From NCBI RefSeq assembly GCF_040358985.1, contig NZ_CP132932.1, forward strand, positions 62,001-126,000: a stretch of 64,000 bases of DNA, written 5' to 3'. The translations under genes were made by a program, and so were the position numbers. Under the pieces are notes generated by a model. The model was given only the letters and a program-made list of their open reading frames with translations. It had not been told where the DNA came from and ran no database searches. Below, piece by piece: positions 33,701-44,600 of the stretch (positions within the stretch are counted from its first letter, which is position 1; each line of letters begins with the position of its first letter). Origin of the DNA: Tunturibacter empetritectus. GTDB taxonomy: Bacteria; Acidobacteriota; Terriglobia; Terriglobales; Acidobacteriaceae.

Positions 33701-36700
33701 ATGCGAACGACAATGAAACTTAAAGCTCTCCTCGGTCTGCTGAGCGTTTCTCTTCTGCTCATCGCCGGTTACGCGCGAGCACAGTCCAACCAGGGCGCGA
33801 TCTCAGGGCTTGTCACAGACGCCAGTGGTGCAACCGTTTCCGGAGCCACCATCGTGGCGCGCAACCTTGCCACCGGGCAGTCGGCCACTACTGTCAGTAG
33901 CTCGGCCGGGGACTACCACTTCCCCTCCCTCCAAATCGGCGGCTACGACGTCACGATTACAGCTCGCGGCTTCCGCAAGCTCGAGAAGACCAACGTTACC
34001 GTTCAAATCCAGTCCACGACCACACTCGACGTCGTGTTGTCTGTCGGTTTGGAGACCGAAACAGTGACGGTCAACGCTGACGCGCCCCAGGTCCAAACCG
34101 AAAGCGCCGACGTCGGAACGGTAGTCTCTCCCAAGCAGGTTTTAGATCTGCCACTATCCACCAATGGCTCCGCAATCCGCAACTCGCAGGATTTCGTCTT
34201 CCTCACTCCCGCCACCTACGGCACAGGAACGAGTGGAGGCACCTTCGAGGGCGGCGTCTCAGGCGGCCAAGCGTTCGGCAGCGAAATCCTCTTCGATGGC
34301 GCTAGCCTACAAGTCGAGAGCTTCGGGGACGGATTTGCCAACGAGATCCTTCCCTCCGTCGAAGCCACGGGCGAGTTCAAGGTCCTCATCGGCGGTATCC
34401 CGGCGCAGTATGGCAGAACCACAGGCGGTATTCAGAGCTACGCCTCAAAGTCCGGCACCAACGACTATCATGGCACTGCCTTCGAGATTTATCGGAACAC
34501 CGCGCTTGACGCCAACACATGGTTCAACAATCTGAATAAGGGTCAGAACGGCTCCAACTCCAGCAACGGTACACCGCCCGACAACAAAAACAACTACGGC
34601 GTCGCGCTTGGCGGCCCAGTTCGCATTCCGCATCTCTACAATGGAACCGATAAGACTTTCTTTTTCTTCGCGTGGGAACAGTTCCGTCAAACTCAAGGCT
34701 ATTCGAACCTCATAACTCTCCCCACCCCGGCGAACCTCAAGGGCGACTTCTCCGGCAATCTCGGCGCCCCCGTACTCGACGCGAACAACAACCAAATCAT
34801 CAATCCCTGCGACGGAACTCCCATCCTCGCCGGACAGGTCTTCAACCCGGCCACTACCCGGACCGTTAATGGCCAGCAGTGCCGCACCGCCTATCCCAAC
34901 AACATCATCACCTCTCCGCTGAGCCCAGTCGCCAGCGCCATCACAGCCTACATTCCGCAGGCCTCAAGCGCCCTTACTAATAACTTCGTCTTCGCCGGAA
35001 CCTATCCCATCATTAGCACTGCCGAATCTATTCGCTTCGATCAGGCTTTCGGACAGAACAACAAAGTGTTCGTCTCCTACAACGTGCGCGATAACGTCCG
35101 GAACAACAACAATCTTCCCCAGTTCCAACTACCAGTTACTTCGTTTCTCACCTCTCAGGATCTTCCCACTCACCTGGTCCGCGTCGGATACGATCACATC
35201 TTCTCGCCAACCGTACTGAACCACGCCTTGATCGCATTCACCCGCGTACTCAACAAGGAAGGTTTCATCACGCCATCGCAGGGCAAAGACTACTCTCAGC
35301 TCGTCGGACTTCCAGGCGGCACCGGGAACTACTTTCCCGGCATAATTCTCAATGGCGTGTCCGGCAATGAGAGCAGTCGGGTAAATCTCGGCGATTATGT
35401 CGATCCAAACAACAACGGATTCAATTCAAAGATCTCCGACAACTCGTATTACGTCAGCGATGCCATCTCCCTGACCAAAGGCAAGCATAACCTCACTATC
35501 GGTGGGGAGTACCGTTATGCGGTCTCCATCTCCAGCTTCGTTAGCGTGGATAGCGGCAGCTTTGTCTTCAGCCGCGCACAGACCGCCGGAACCGCTACAA
35601 CCACCGCCAACAGCGGAGACGGTTTCGCCAGCTTCCTCCTAGGGCAGGTCGCTCAGGCCACCGTCAAGCAGAACTTCGTCACCATCCGAAACGTAGGCCA
35701 GTACAGCGCCGCCTACGTTCAGGATGAGTTCAAAATGAATAAGGACCTCAACCTATCTCTTGGACTTCGCTACGATGTGGACCTTCCCTTCAAAGAGCTA
35801 CACAACTTCGGCTCCCAGTTCAATCCCGACATCGTCAACACCGGAGCCGCCGGCACCAACACCCCCGGGGCACTGGAGTTCGCCGGCAGCGGTGCCGGTA
35901 AAGATGGCTTCAGCTCCCGCTACTCCAACGTCTACTACAAGAACATCGAGCCACGCGTAGGCATCACTTGGTCTCCAAGCTCCCTCGATCACAAGACCGT
36001 ATTCTCCGCTGCTTACAGCGGCCTCAATGCTCCCATCCTCCAATGGCAACAGATTTACGGCGGAGTGCCTGCTGGCTACTCCTCCATCAGCCAGGTAAAC
36101 AATAACGCTAACCCTTTCACCGCTGGCGAACTGCTCGATCCCGGTTCGCTCAACAGCCCCGGAATCGCCAATCCAGGAGCCTTCGGAGTTCCTCCAATCC
36201 CTTCCACTCCAAGCTTCGACCGCAGCCAGCTCAACGGCCAGAACGTCAACTACACCCGCCGCGACTTCGGCAAGCCCGGCTACGATCAGACCTATACCGC
36301 CACCGTTCAGCAGCAGTTTGCGACCGACCTAATCCTTACCCTCGGCTATCTCGGCGAGCGCGGCGTTCATCTCGGCTCCAACCTGCTCTACCTCAACAAT
36401 CTTCCGCAACAGAACTTCGGCCTCGGCTCTCAGCTTACCGACTCCTTCACCGGCTCCGGAACTCCAGTCGACGGAGTCGCCGCCCCCTATGCAGGCTTTC
36501 AGGGAACCGTCGCGCAAGCTCTCAGACCCTTCCCTCAATATCACTTGGTAAACACCGGCGCCTACGGCGAAAACCACGGCCAGCTTTCCTACAACGCGCT
36601 AACTGCTAAGCTGGAACGCCGCTATCACAATGGGCTTAATCTCCTCGCCTCCTACACCTGGTCCAAGATTCTCACGGACACTGGCAACATCATCGGTGGC

Positions 36701-37372
36701 AGCCTCGGGGGCTCCTACACCGCGAGCATTCAGAACCCACTCAATCTAAAAGCAGAAAAGGCTATCTCGCCGCAGGATACGCCCCAGATCTTCGTCATTA
36801 GCTACATCTACGACCTGCCCTTCGGCAAGGGCAAGAGCTTCCTGAGCCGCGGCGGCGTAGTCAACTACCTTGTCGGCGGATGGTCAGTCAGCGGCATCCA
36901 AAGATACCAAAGTGGCCAGCCACTCGGCTTCGGCTGCGCAACCGGGGTCCCCGGATACGACAACTGCATCCGCTACAACTTCGTGCCCGGCCAGAATCTG
37001 CGTTCAACCGCCAGAAGGAATGGATCGTTCAACCCCGCACTTGCAGGATCGAACCTCTGGTACAACCCTGCCGGCGTAAGCGATCCCAACGCCAATGTCA
37101 CTAGAACTACCTCCTATTCTTTCGGCGACAAACCCGCCTATGAGTCCGACGATCGCTCATTCGGCTATCTCGAAGAAGACTTCGGCTTGATCAAGCGGAC
37201 TCACATCACCGAACGCGTATCCTTCCAGTTTCGTGCCGAAGCCTTCAACGCCTTCAACCGCCACGTCTTCGGCAATCCCGACAACAACCCGCACGATGCT
37301 GGCTTCGGAACGGTCGGCAGCACTGCCAACAGCCCGCGTTCGCTTCAACTCACCTTCCGCGCGGAGTTCTAA
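33701..37372 (+). CDS. TonB-dependent receptor with N-terminal carboxypeptidase-like domain (receptor 1)
   Basis: The product is a 1223-aa outer-membrane protein. The signal peptide is LLGLLSVSLLLIAGYARAQ. A CarboxypepD_reg-like beta domain covers about residues 30-120 (GAISGLVTDASGATVSGATI). A plug domain follows, with the variable region after VVSPKQVLDLPLSTNGSAIR. The long beta-barrel ends in an aromatic terminal strand (SLQLTFRAEF), as expected for barrel assembly. The start ATG 33701 has GGAGG upstream. This large type without a clear TonB box is abundant in Acidobacteriota; import or surface capture of oligosaccharides is suspected. The upstream LacI-type operator supports a sugar role. 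A strong hairpin terminates the gene. Confidence 0.92.
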   Translation: MRTTMKLKALLGLLSVSLLLIAGYARAQSNQGAISGLVTDASGATVSGATIVARNLATGQSATTVSSSAGDYHFPSLQIGGYDVTITARGFRKLEKTNVTVQIQSTTTLDVVLSVGLETETVTVNADAPQVQTESADVGTVVSPKQVLDLPLSTNGSAIRNSQDFVFLTPATYGTGTSGGTFEGGVSGGQAFGSEILFDGASLQVESFGDGFANEILPSVEATGEFKVLIGGIPAQYGRTTGGIQSYASKSGTNDYHGTAFEIYRNTALDANTWFNNLNKGQNGSNSSNGTPPDNKNNYGVALGGPVRIPHLYNGTDKTFFFFAWEQFRQTQGYSNLITLPTPANLKGDFSGNLGAPVLDANNNQIINPCDGTPILAGQVFNPATTRTVNGQQCRTAYPNNIITSPLSPVASAITAYIPQASSALTNNFVFAGTYPIISTAESIRFDQAFGQNNKVFVSYNVRDNVRNNNNLPQFQLPVTSFLTSQDLPTHLVRVGYDHIFSPTVLNHALIAFTRVLNKEGFITPSQGKDYSQLVGLPGGTGNYFPGIILNGVSGNESSRVNLGDYVDPNNNGFNSKISDNSYYVSDAISLTKGKHNLTIGGEYRYAVSISSFVSVDSGSFVFSRAQTAGTATTTANSGDGFASFLLGQVAQATVKQNFVTIRNVGQYSAAYVQDEFKMNKDLNLSLGLRYDVDLPFKELHNFGSQFNPDIVNTGAAGTNTPGALEFAGSGAGKDGFSSRYSNVYYKNIEPRVGITWSPSSLDHKTVFSAAYSGLNAPILQWQQIYGGVPAGYSSISQVNNNANPFTAGELLDPGSLNSPGIANPGAFGVPPIPSTPSFDRSQLNGQNVNYTRRDFGKPGYDQTYTATVQQQFATDLILTLGYLGERGVHLGSNLLYLNNLPQQNFGLGSQLTDSFTGSGTPVDGVAAPYAGFQGTVAQALRPFPQYHLVNTGAYGENHGQLSYNALTAKLERRYHNGLNLLASYTWSKILTDTGNIIGGSLGGSYTASIQNPLNLKAEKAISPQDTPQIFVISYIYDLPFGKGKSFLSRGGVVNYLVGGWSVSGIQRYQSGQPLGFGCATGVPGYDNCIRYNFVPGQNLRSTARRNGSFNPALAGSNLWYNPAGVSDPNANVTRTTSYSFGDKPAYESDDRSFGYLEEDFGLIKRTHITERVSFQFRAEAFNAFNRHVFGNPDNNPHDAGFGTVGSTANSPRSLQLTFRAEF

Positions 37373-37388
37373 CTGTCGAAAGAAGATA

Positions 37389-37421
37389 GCTTGGGAGCAG
37401 AGAAATATTCTGTTCCCAGGC
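37389..37421 (+). terminator. Strong hairpin after TonB receptor 1
   Basis: GCTTGGGAGCAGA pairs with TCTGTTCCCAGGC over 13 positions, two of them wobble or mismatched, around a 7-base loop, 17 bases after the stop. No long T-run follows. Confidence 0.6.
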
Positions 37422-37588
37422 TCTGATCAGGTCCAGCTACGTGCACATCATCAAGCTGTGCCCGGAAATTGCTTGCAGTGAAATGGGCTTAGCCCTAAAG
37501 ATAAGCTGGTCGTTCAAGGCGTCATTTATTCGGAGCCGCTTTCGAATCTTGGGCCGTACAACGCCTCACAGTCAGGATTGCCCGGCGA

Positions 37589-38797
37589 TCATCCGACAAC
37601 TGAAAGCAACTCCGCGAGACTAAGCATCGAGTTCGACTCTGTGCCCCTAGGCAGTGATGGAGCAATCACGAGGGCCTCGCCGTGGTCCTCAAACCAAACC
37701 AAAAACGAAGACTGTTCAGATCCCGGGAGTCGCTGCTGGTTGATCCAATGATAGTAGGCGCCCATATCCGCATCAATCAAGGAGCCCCTGAGATCGAGTT
37801 CGGGATTGCTCTCGCTACCGGACATCAGCTCATTCATTGGTCTCTGCCGTTGCCGGGGGGCAAAACGCACAAATAAGGTGAGGGGTTGCGCCCTTCGCAA
37901 AGCTTCGCGCGCCGTCCACTGGACAAAGGTCGTACTGAATATCTGGGTACCAGAACCCTCTGTGAGCAGCTTCACCTGAAAGCGCTGCAACACCTCTTCT
38001 CCTCCTTTGTCGAGACCGAGGTCCATTGGAGATAGACGCGCCATGTGTGTGCGCAGTTCCTCAGGGCCCATTCCCGGTCTTCCAATCTCCATTTGAATAT
38101 TTTTTAGCAATGCGGCGCGTACGGGTTCAAGCTCCTGAAAGAACACGCAAGTGAGCAATGGGCTGTGTTTCGCTGCCTGCCCTCCATCGACATACCAATG
38201 TCCATAAGGAACCGGATATGCCTTTGCCCTGGCTTCAACCGCGGCCAGCAGAAGTTTAACTCCGTTCTCCGGCTTGACTTGCCTAAAATAAGTTCCGTGC
38301 TCGCGCAGATTACGGAACAGAGGCTCGTCGTAAGACACAACGCCTTGCCCGATAACCGCAACTCCAAGTCTGCGCATGGCATTTGGTTGGGGCGCCGCCG
38401 TTCCTATGCGCGTACGGTTGCCGTAAGCGATCGCTGCGTCCCTGAACGCATCCAGTTGATGAGTTGTCCAAAGGTATGCCGATAACTGTTCGACAAACTG
38501 GGCTGGCTGGTTGATCCAATCAAGGCTCTCAAGTTTCCCGGATAGAGAAAGTTGCCAGAATGCCTGAAAGCATTCATGGACCTGCGCGGGCGTTAGAGAA
38601 CTAAGAGCAGCAAGTTCCCGATCGATTGCCGCATGCTCTGCGGGAAACTTGTAATCGTATTCAATGACCTCCCGTAGTAAGCTTGGCACGAAGCTCAGCG
38701 GCAGTTGCTTCAGTGATTCCAGGTGAGCCACGACGAGCTTTCTTGCCTCGGGCGGATACCCAAAAAACTGTTCGGCTTTGAGGTCCCTTGGCAGCAT
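37589..38797 (-). CDS. Uncharacterised 402-aa protein paired with the phosphatase-like gene
   Basis: I do not recognise a family. The protein has no signal peptide or membrane segment. Its first half is predicted helical (EARKLVVAHLESLKQLPLSF; PAEHAAIDRELAALSSLTPA). Its second half has blocks such as GHWYVDGGQAAKH and IFSTTFVQWTAREALRRAQP, and near the C-terminus DLRGSLIDADMGAYYHWINQ. The start is only four bases after the stop of the Tat-exported phosphatase-like gene, so the pair is surely co-transcribed and probably works together. It is the last gene of the TonB receptor 2 operon. A cytoplasmic partner or maturation factor for the exported protein is one possibility. Confidence 0.8.
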   Translation of the reverse strand: MLPRDLKAEQFFGYPPEARKLVVAHLESLKQLPLSFVPSLLREVIEYDYKFPAEHAAIDRELAALSSLTPAQVHECFQAFWQLSLSGKLESLDWINQPAQFVEQLSAYLWTTHQLDAFRDAAIAYGNRTRIGTAAPQPNAMRRLGVAVIGQGVVSYDEPLFRNLREHGTYFRQVKPENGVKLLLAAVEARAKAYPVPYGHWYVDGGQAAKHSPLLTCVFFQELEPVRAALLKNIQMEIGRPGMGPEELRTHMARLSPMDLGLDKGGEEVLQRFQVKLLTEGSGTQIFSTTFVQWTAREALRRAQPLTLFVRFAPRQRQRPMNELMSGSESNPELDLRGSLIDADMGAYYHWINQQRLPGSEQSSFLVWFEDHGEALVIAPSLPRGTESNSMLSLAELLSVVG

Positions 38798-38800
38798 ACC

Positions 38801-39979
38801 CTATAACAACTCGTGGATCGGCGCGCCTTGTGACAGCTTCGGCGAGAATCCCATCATTGCGCCGAGAGTGGGGACAAGATCGATCGATTGCAGCGGACGA
38901 TCGTACACCATTCCCTGTCGAACGCCTGTGCCCAGAGCCATCATCCACGTCGTGCGTGACGCTGCGTCACCCGTGCGATGGTGCTGAAATCCATTCCCGC
39001 CGGCATCCTCGTCGGCATCGCGTCCAAAATCCGGCAGGATAAACATCGTCGTATTACCCGCATACTCGGGTTCGGCTTGAACCGCTTTCCAAAGCTCCGC
39101 ACAAAGACGGTCTGTGCGCCGAATTGCTTCAATATAGAGCGAGTAAGCGCCGGTGTGAGCGACATCGATATCGTGCATCGTAATCCAAAGCAAACTTGGA
39201 GATTCCTGCTGCATCAGACGCTTTGCAATATATACGGAAAGCTCATCCGGGCTCGAGACAGTTCGTGCGTGCACCATGAAATCATCTACCGAGAGCTTCA
39301 ATATTCTTTCCATTTGCTGCAGTTCGAATTCGCCGCCTCCAATTTGCGGTGCATATAGCGGTGTCTCATAATTGTCACGAAGCAAATGGTTGAAATCCGC
39401 ACCCGCGCCGGATGTTGCCGCACTCAGTAGATGCTTCGGTAAAATAACTTTCGCTCCCAGGCCGGGACCATAGGAACGATAGTTGCTTTCGCCAATTCGG
39501 TTAAACCCGTTGCTGGGCGCGACCACCCATGCACTCGACGACGGGCGATTCAGGTCCTTGCGAAAATACTCAAACACCGTAGGATGTTCAGGCGGAACCG
39601 CCGAAAAATTATTGAGCGTTTCGTAAACGCCGGTCGCCAGACTTGCGGTCGCCACATAGTGGCCCAATATCCCCTGATTTGTCACATGCGTGAAAAAACT
39701 GGACTGCGGAGCCAGTTCGTGGAGCATGTGTGGGATATTCTCCTGCCCTTCCGGAGCGAATGTCTCTTGATCCCGAGCACCTCCACCAAACGTAATGACA
39801 ATGATCTTCCGCTTCTTTGCCGCAGCCTCTCCATACACAAAGGGGCTGCTTCCCATCAGCGCACTTCCCAGCGCCAATCCAGCCGTACTGCGCAGGAAGT
39901 CGCGCCTGCTGCGACTAAGACGCTGTGCAGTTCGAGATCGGACAAGAGTCGCCTCGCTGGATGACGATGATGCCCTCAA
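38801..39979 (-). CDS. Tat-exported alkaline-phosphatase/sulfatase-superfamily-like protein
   Basis: The product is 392 aa. The Tat motif is SRRDFLRSTAGLALGSALMG. The mature part has the fold pattern of DUF1501/alkaline-phosphatase-like proteins: KIIVITFGGGARDQETF, FTHVTNQGILGHYVATASLA, then LLWITMHDIDVAHTGAYSLY. The probable metal-site segments are MFILPDFGRDADEDAGGNGF and QHHRTGD. The usual catalytic Thr/Ser/Cys after the first metal Asp is not obvious, so hydrolase activity is uncertain. It is the third gene of the TonB receptor 2 operon, 83 bases after a TPR gene, and is tightly followed by the 402-aa unknown. The ORF starts at ATG 39979; a later Met may be used, but the Tat motif is kept either way. 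Confidence 0.8.
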   Translation of the reverse strand: MRASSSSSEATLVRSRTAQRLSRSRRDFLRSTAGLALGSALMGSSPFVYGEAAAKKRKIIVITFGGGARDQETFAPEGQENIPHMLHELAPQSSFFTHVTNQGILGHYVATASLATGVYETLNNFSAVPPEHPTVFEYFRKDLNRPSSSAWVVAPSNGFNRIGESNYRSYGPGLGAKVILPKHLLSAATSGAGADFNHLLRDNYETPLYAPQIGGGEFELQQMERILKLSVDDFMVHARTVSSPDELSVYIAKRLMQQESPSLLWITMHDIDVAHTGAYSLYIEAIRRTDRLCAELWKAVQAEPEYAGNTTMFILPDFGRDADEDAGGNGFQHHRTGDAASRTTWMMALGTGVRQGMVYDRPLQSIDLVPTLGAMMGFSPKLSQGAPIHELL

Positions 39980-40062
39980 CTCAAATCCACCTTATGTCCT
40001 CCTAACTTCGATCATGCGCAACTTCTTCTCTCTTGTTCGACATCGATCGCTGACGCCGGCAT

Positions 40063-41517
40063 TCAAGGCTTGGTTCCCGAGCCGGACTTCGCCGAATACA
40101 CAAACTGCTGGACCTCGGCCCTTTCCTTATCAACCGCGGCCATGTGTTGGGCCTCCAGTTTTTGATAGAGCGCGAACTCCTCCCGTGCTTGGTCTTTGTG
40201 TCCGGCGCGAACATAATACTGGCCGAGACGGTAATGAGCATCTGGAAGACTAGGATTCAATTCTAGCGCCCGCCGATACTCAGGAAGCGACTTTGACAAC
40301 TCATGCTGATCTGCGTACAGAATGCCCAATTGCAAATGCGCGTCGGCGAGTGTTCCATCTAACGCAATCGCCTTTTGCAGCAAAGACTCCACCGCCCGAA
40401 AATCCACACTGGCTTCTTCCAGCCGTTTCCCCTTCCATAAACTAACAGCGTAATAATACTGCGCCAGCGCGTTGCGTGGCTGCAGTTCCGAATATCGCCG
40501 AAATCTTTCGATTACATCATCCGCCTGATTGGGAGAGCTAAGGTACGACTTGGATAAAAAGAGATAACATCGGGCATCGGCAGGGTCAAGATCCGCTGCT
40601 GTAAGCAAAGCTTCGATCGATTCCGCATACCTGCCCTGTGAATATAGGGCCATCCCTAACCCGATGAGTAGACGTGGGGAATTCGGATAATGCCGGCTAG
40701 CTTGGTGGAAGACGTCGATGGCTGGCTCATACGTCCTGTGGAGAAGAAGCTCGCTTCCCCAGGCAAACAGATTGTCCTCGCTCGGATCCATTTGAGCGGC
40801 AACTTCGAACTCGTTCGCCGCTTCCACATATCTTCCATCCTTCTCCTCGATCTGACCCAGAAGGTTGTGCAGTTCGCCGGTATTCTTTTGTTGCATAATG
40901 CTCCGAATTAGCTGCCGCGCATCGCCTAATCTACCAGTGAGAACGTAGGTAAGAGCCAAGTCGTAGCCGTTATTGTACGAGGAAGGATTAATTCGCTGTG
41001 CCCGCTCAAGCAGAGGGAGAGCATCCGCAATCCTATTGGATTGAAGATAGAAGTCAGCTAAGTTGTGGTTAGCGTCAAACTCCTGAGGCTCGAGATCGAG
41101 TGCCTTACGAAACTGTGATTCAGCTAGTACGAGCTTCCCTGAATTAAAAAGGCCCGTCGCCAGATTTGTTCTCGCAGTCGCCGAATCCGGTCGCAATTGT
41201 ACTGCTATCTCCAACTGCTCTACAGCTTTCTCGTCCCGCGACTGTGCAGCATAGGTCAGGCCCAGAAGCTCGTGGACTTCAAAGTTCTTCGGCACACTCG
41301 GTAAGAGACGCTCCAGTTGGGCACCGGCCTCCGTGAACTTTCCAGCATGGTATTGGGCTACTGCCAACTGAAACTGGCGATCCAGCTCCTGGCTCCGACT
41401 GTCCTGGGTCGCCGAGCTATTCACCGCAAATACCGAGCAAACCAGAAGCGAGCCACCAAGAACTACGAGCCGCAACCGGGGCCTATTGCTCACAGTCCAC
41501 CTCTGGAATCGCCGCAC
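40063..41517 (-). CDS. Exported or anchored TPR-repeat protein
   Basis: The product is 484 aa. After a basic start, a hydrophobic segment (LRLVVLGGSLLVCSVFAVNS) acts as signal peptide or anchor. About eleven TPR units fill the rest (YHAGKFTEAGAQLERLLPSV; FNSGKLVLAESQFRKALDLE; YADQHELSKSLPEYRRALEL). It ends in a charged helix (LYQKLEAQHMAAVDKERAEV). That C-terminal layout is shared with the CnaB-TPR protein at 51460, pointing to paralogy. It is the second gene of the TonB receptor 2 operon, separated from the receptor by a hairpin. A periplasmic scaffold for the receptor or the phosphatase-like protein is inferred. Confidence 0.88.
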   Translation of the reverse strand: MRRFQRWTVSNRPRLRLVVLGGSLLVCSVFAVNSSATQDSRSQELDRQFQLAVAQYHAGKFTEAGAQLERLLPSVPKNFEVHELLGLTYAAQSRDEKAVEQLEIAVQLRPDSATARTNLATGLFNSGKLVLAESQFRKALDLEPQEFDANHNLADFYLQSNRIADALPLLERAQRINPSSYNNGYDLALTYVLTGRLGDARQLIRSIMQQKNTGELHNLLGQIEEKDGRYVEAANEFEVAAQMDPSEDNLFAWGSELLLHRTYEPAIDVFHQASRHYPNSPRLLIGLGMALYSQGRYAESIEALLTAADLDPADARCYLFLSKSYLSSPNQADDVIERFRRYSELQPRNALAQYYYAVSLWKGKRLEEASVDFRAVESLLQKAIALDGTLADAHLQLGILYADQHELSKSLPEYRRALELNPSLPDAHYRLGQYYVRAGHKDQAREEFALYQKLEAQHMAAVDKERAEVQQFVYSAKSGSGTKP

Positions 41518-41555
41518 AAGTACAACGATACGCGCAATTGAGCACCCTGGAAAAC

Positions 41556-41599
41556 AAATACGGGAAAGGAGCCGCTGGAGGCGCCTTTCCCGCGTATTT
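41556..41599 (-). terminator. Strong hairpin between TonB receptor 2 and the TPR gene
   Basis: On the minus strand AAATACGCGGGAAAGG pairs with CCTTTCCCGTATTT over 14 bp with a 2-base bulge and a loop of about 14 bases. It starts 10 bases after the receptor stop. It could terminate most transcripts or protect the receptor mRNA while allowing reduced read-through. Confidence 0.6.
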
Positions 41600-41608
41600 C
41601 AACTCAGA

Positions 41609-44600
41609 TTAATAGTATAGCTTCAGAGCAAATTGAATCTGTCGCGGATCGTATGGTGCATCGCGGGTCGATCCGATTTCGCCAAAGCGGGAATCGGTGA
41701 AATTGCCCGAGTTTCCGATCGCCGTTACGCCGTTACCTCCGAAGTTAGGCGCATTGAAGTTCGGATGATTCAAGATGTTGAAGAACTCGGCCCGGAACTG
41801 CATCGAGAAGCGCTCGCTAAGCTGGAAGGCCTTGAACGTTGAGAAATCGAACCGATGGAATCCCGGACCAGTGGTAGTTGAGGGCCCGGCTCCCAGAATT
41901 GCACTTCCGGTTAGAGGGAAGCATCCGGCGGGTGCAGCTGTGCCCAGCGGGCAGGGCTGCTGGAAGGCGTTCGGGTTTCCAAACCAGCTGAGTTTTCCGT
42001 TCGAGTCCTTATGCAGGCCAAGCTTCTGACTCTGCCCGGGGACTTGCACGTCATTGCAATACGTTCCGGAGGTTGTTGCGGTCGGACAAGTGAGAGTGAT
42101 CGGTTGACCGCCCTGGAGGGTTACGATCCAGTTCAGACTCCACCCTCCGATAGCAGCATTCGCGAGTTTGCCAGCGTCGGCCATGAACTTCTTATCCTTG
42201 CCGAACGGTAGTTGATAGCCACCGCTCAAATGAACCACATTTCGGATGTCAAAGTCGGCCAGCCCGTAGTCAAATCTCGGACCAAGCCCCGGGACATACG
42301 CGGCCCGAAATCCACTCGAATTTCCCGTACTGCCTCCGTTGAGAAGGTCGGCGGCATCCGAAAGCGTCTTCGAATAGGTGTAGGTGACAAGATAATTCAA
42401 CCCACTAGAAAACTGTTGTTCAAGTTTGGTTTGCAGGCCGCTGTAGTTACTGATTCCAAGAGTTTGCTGGTAGCTCCCATTCTGACCAAAATCTGGAAAC
42501 GGCAGGTAAGGAAGCACACTGGTGTTGGCAGGTATCAATTGGGAGACGTTATTGTTGCCGATACCAACCTGCAGGTTATTGACGTTCGTAAATACGTAAG
42601 CAACCTGCGCGGACATAGAGGGAGTAATCGCGTATTGGAGAGTGAAGTTGGAGCTGAGAGTAACCGGTGTTATGAATTTGAACTGAAGCCCCTGAAGACC
42701 CAGGCCTTTAGCATTCACCGCAAGAGGCGTAAAGGAACTGCAGGACAACCCGGTACCAATCGGTGCGCTTCCGCCCGGACCTGCGGTCGCGCAGCTGCCG
42801 TAGGGGTTAGAACCGCTACCGAAGGCTGCGGAGTCTGTGGTTCCCTTGTAGTCGAAGTTGTAGACGAAGGGATAGTTCTCACCGATGTTGGGTCCGTATC
42901 CCTGACTCTCAAAGGCGTTGTAGAAGAGTCCAACGCCGCCACGCATTACAAACTTCGGAGTAACTTGATAGGCGAAGCCTGCGCGCGGCGCAAAGTTATT
43001 CTTTTGATTCTGGGTGAGTCCCTTCCCGTATCTGTTGGTTTCCTCGAGCGTAATTCCGTCTTTTGCTAACAGATCGAGGAAGCCGTTGCCGTTAAGAGAG
43101 GGATTATTGGAGGTGGAAGACAGAGACCTATCGGCCTTCCCTGACGCCGGAATTAGATAGGTCGGCACTCCGTTTGGAGGACCGCTTTGAACAAAGTTGC
43201 TCTGGGCGCCATTTGATTCGGAGATTGGACTGAAGTAATCCCAGCGCAGGCCGAGATTAAGCGTCAACTTCGGAGTGACCTTCCAGTCATCCTGGAAGTA
43301 TACGGCGAGGTACTTCCTGGTGTCGTAGGTTTTGCTGATGTTGGAAGCGTGTATCTCGTTCGCCCCTCCCACAAAACCGACTCCTTGCACGTTTGGATAC
43401 ATCGTATCTGGATAGGTTGCTTTCTGTGGTGTCACTAGGAATTGTGCAATACCGTTCTGGTCGCCAGATTGGCCCGGGATACCTACGTAGTTGCCACTAT
43501 TGAAGTCGAACTCACCTCGGGAGTACGCGGGTTGTAACGTATTGAAGTGGACATTCTGGAACTCGACGCCCATTTTAAAGCTGTGCTTTCCATAGATCTT
43601 GGTGAAGTCATCCGTGATCTGAAGGGTCTGGCTGACCTCGTCAGAAGGCAGGAAGTCATTGCTGCCCAGCGTTTGTAGGCCGCCGATGACGATTGCCGGA
43701 AGGCCTCCGTTTTCAGACGACTGCGGAATGCCTTGGATCCCATATTTTGCTGGGAGGCCCGTAGTGCTACCCTCTGGGCCAAATCGAGTGGTGTGCAGGT
43801 GGTTGAAGCCAACACGCCCTACGTTGACGATGTCGGGAGTAAACACGTGGGTCCAGGCGGCAACAGCCTGATCGGATTTCGCCGTCTGGAGGCCCTGCTG
43901 GAAGCTGCCGCCGTCGGCAATACCCCCAAAAGGCCCCGGAATAAATTGTGGGTCATCCACGTAGCTGAAGCGAACGAATATCTGCTCTTTTTGCGTGGGA
44001 TTGTAGTCACCGCGCACGTCAAAGGCGTTGCGATGCTCATACAGTTTTGGACTTGTTACAAAGTTCGAGGCGATGCCCGAGCCGGTTGGCGATGGATATA
44101 GATTAAGCAGGCCGATTGCATTCTGATCCAGGCGCGAGCCAGGGATTTGGTTCAGGTTGCAGGTTGCTGGTGAAAAAGACTGGGTATTTGGCCCGCAAGA
44201 GCCGAACGGATCGCGAACGTAGCCACTTTTGTTCACTGGGAAACCTGAGACAGGGTCAACCGTACCTGCCGTAACCGGACGCGTTGTTGCCGGGTCCAGG
44301 ATCGTGCCAAATGGTATCTGTCTGCCTACATTGTCTGTACGCAGCTTCGTCGGATCAGTGATCAGTTCAGAGAGATTTGTGTAGCCGCTGCTTCTCTCCA
44401 GATTTGTCGGCACGGCGACACCAGACTGAGTATTACCCTGGACGCGCCGAAAGCCCTCATAGTCGCCAAAGAAGAAGAGCTTGTTCTTGATGATTGGCCC
44501 ACCGATGGTTGCTCCGAACTGGTTAAAGCGCAACGCTCCTTTTTTTGTTTCGAAATAGTCTGCCGCGTCCAGCTTGTCATTGCGGAAGAACTCCCAGACC

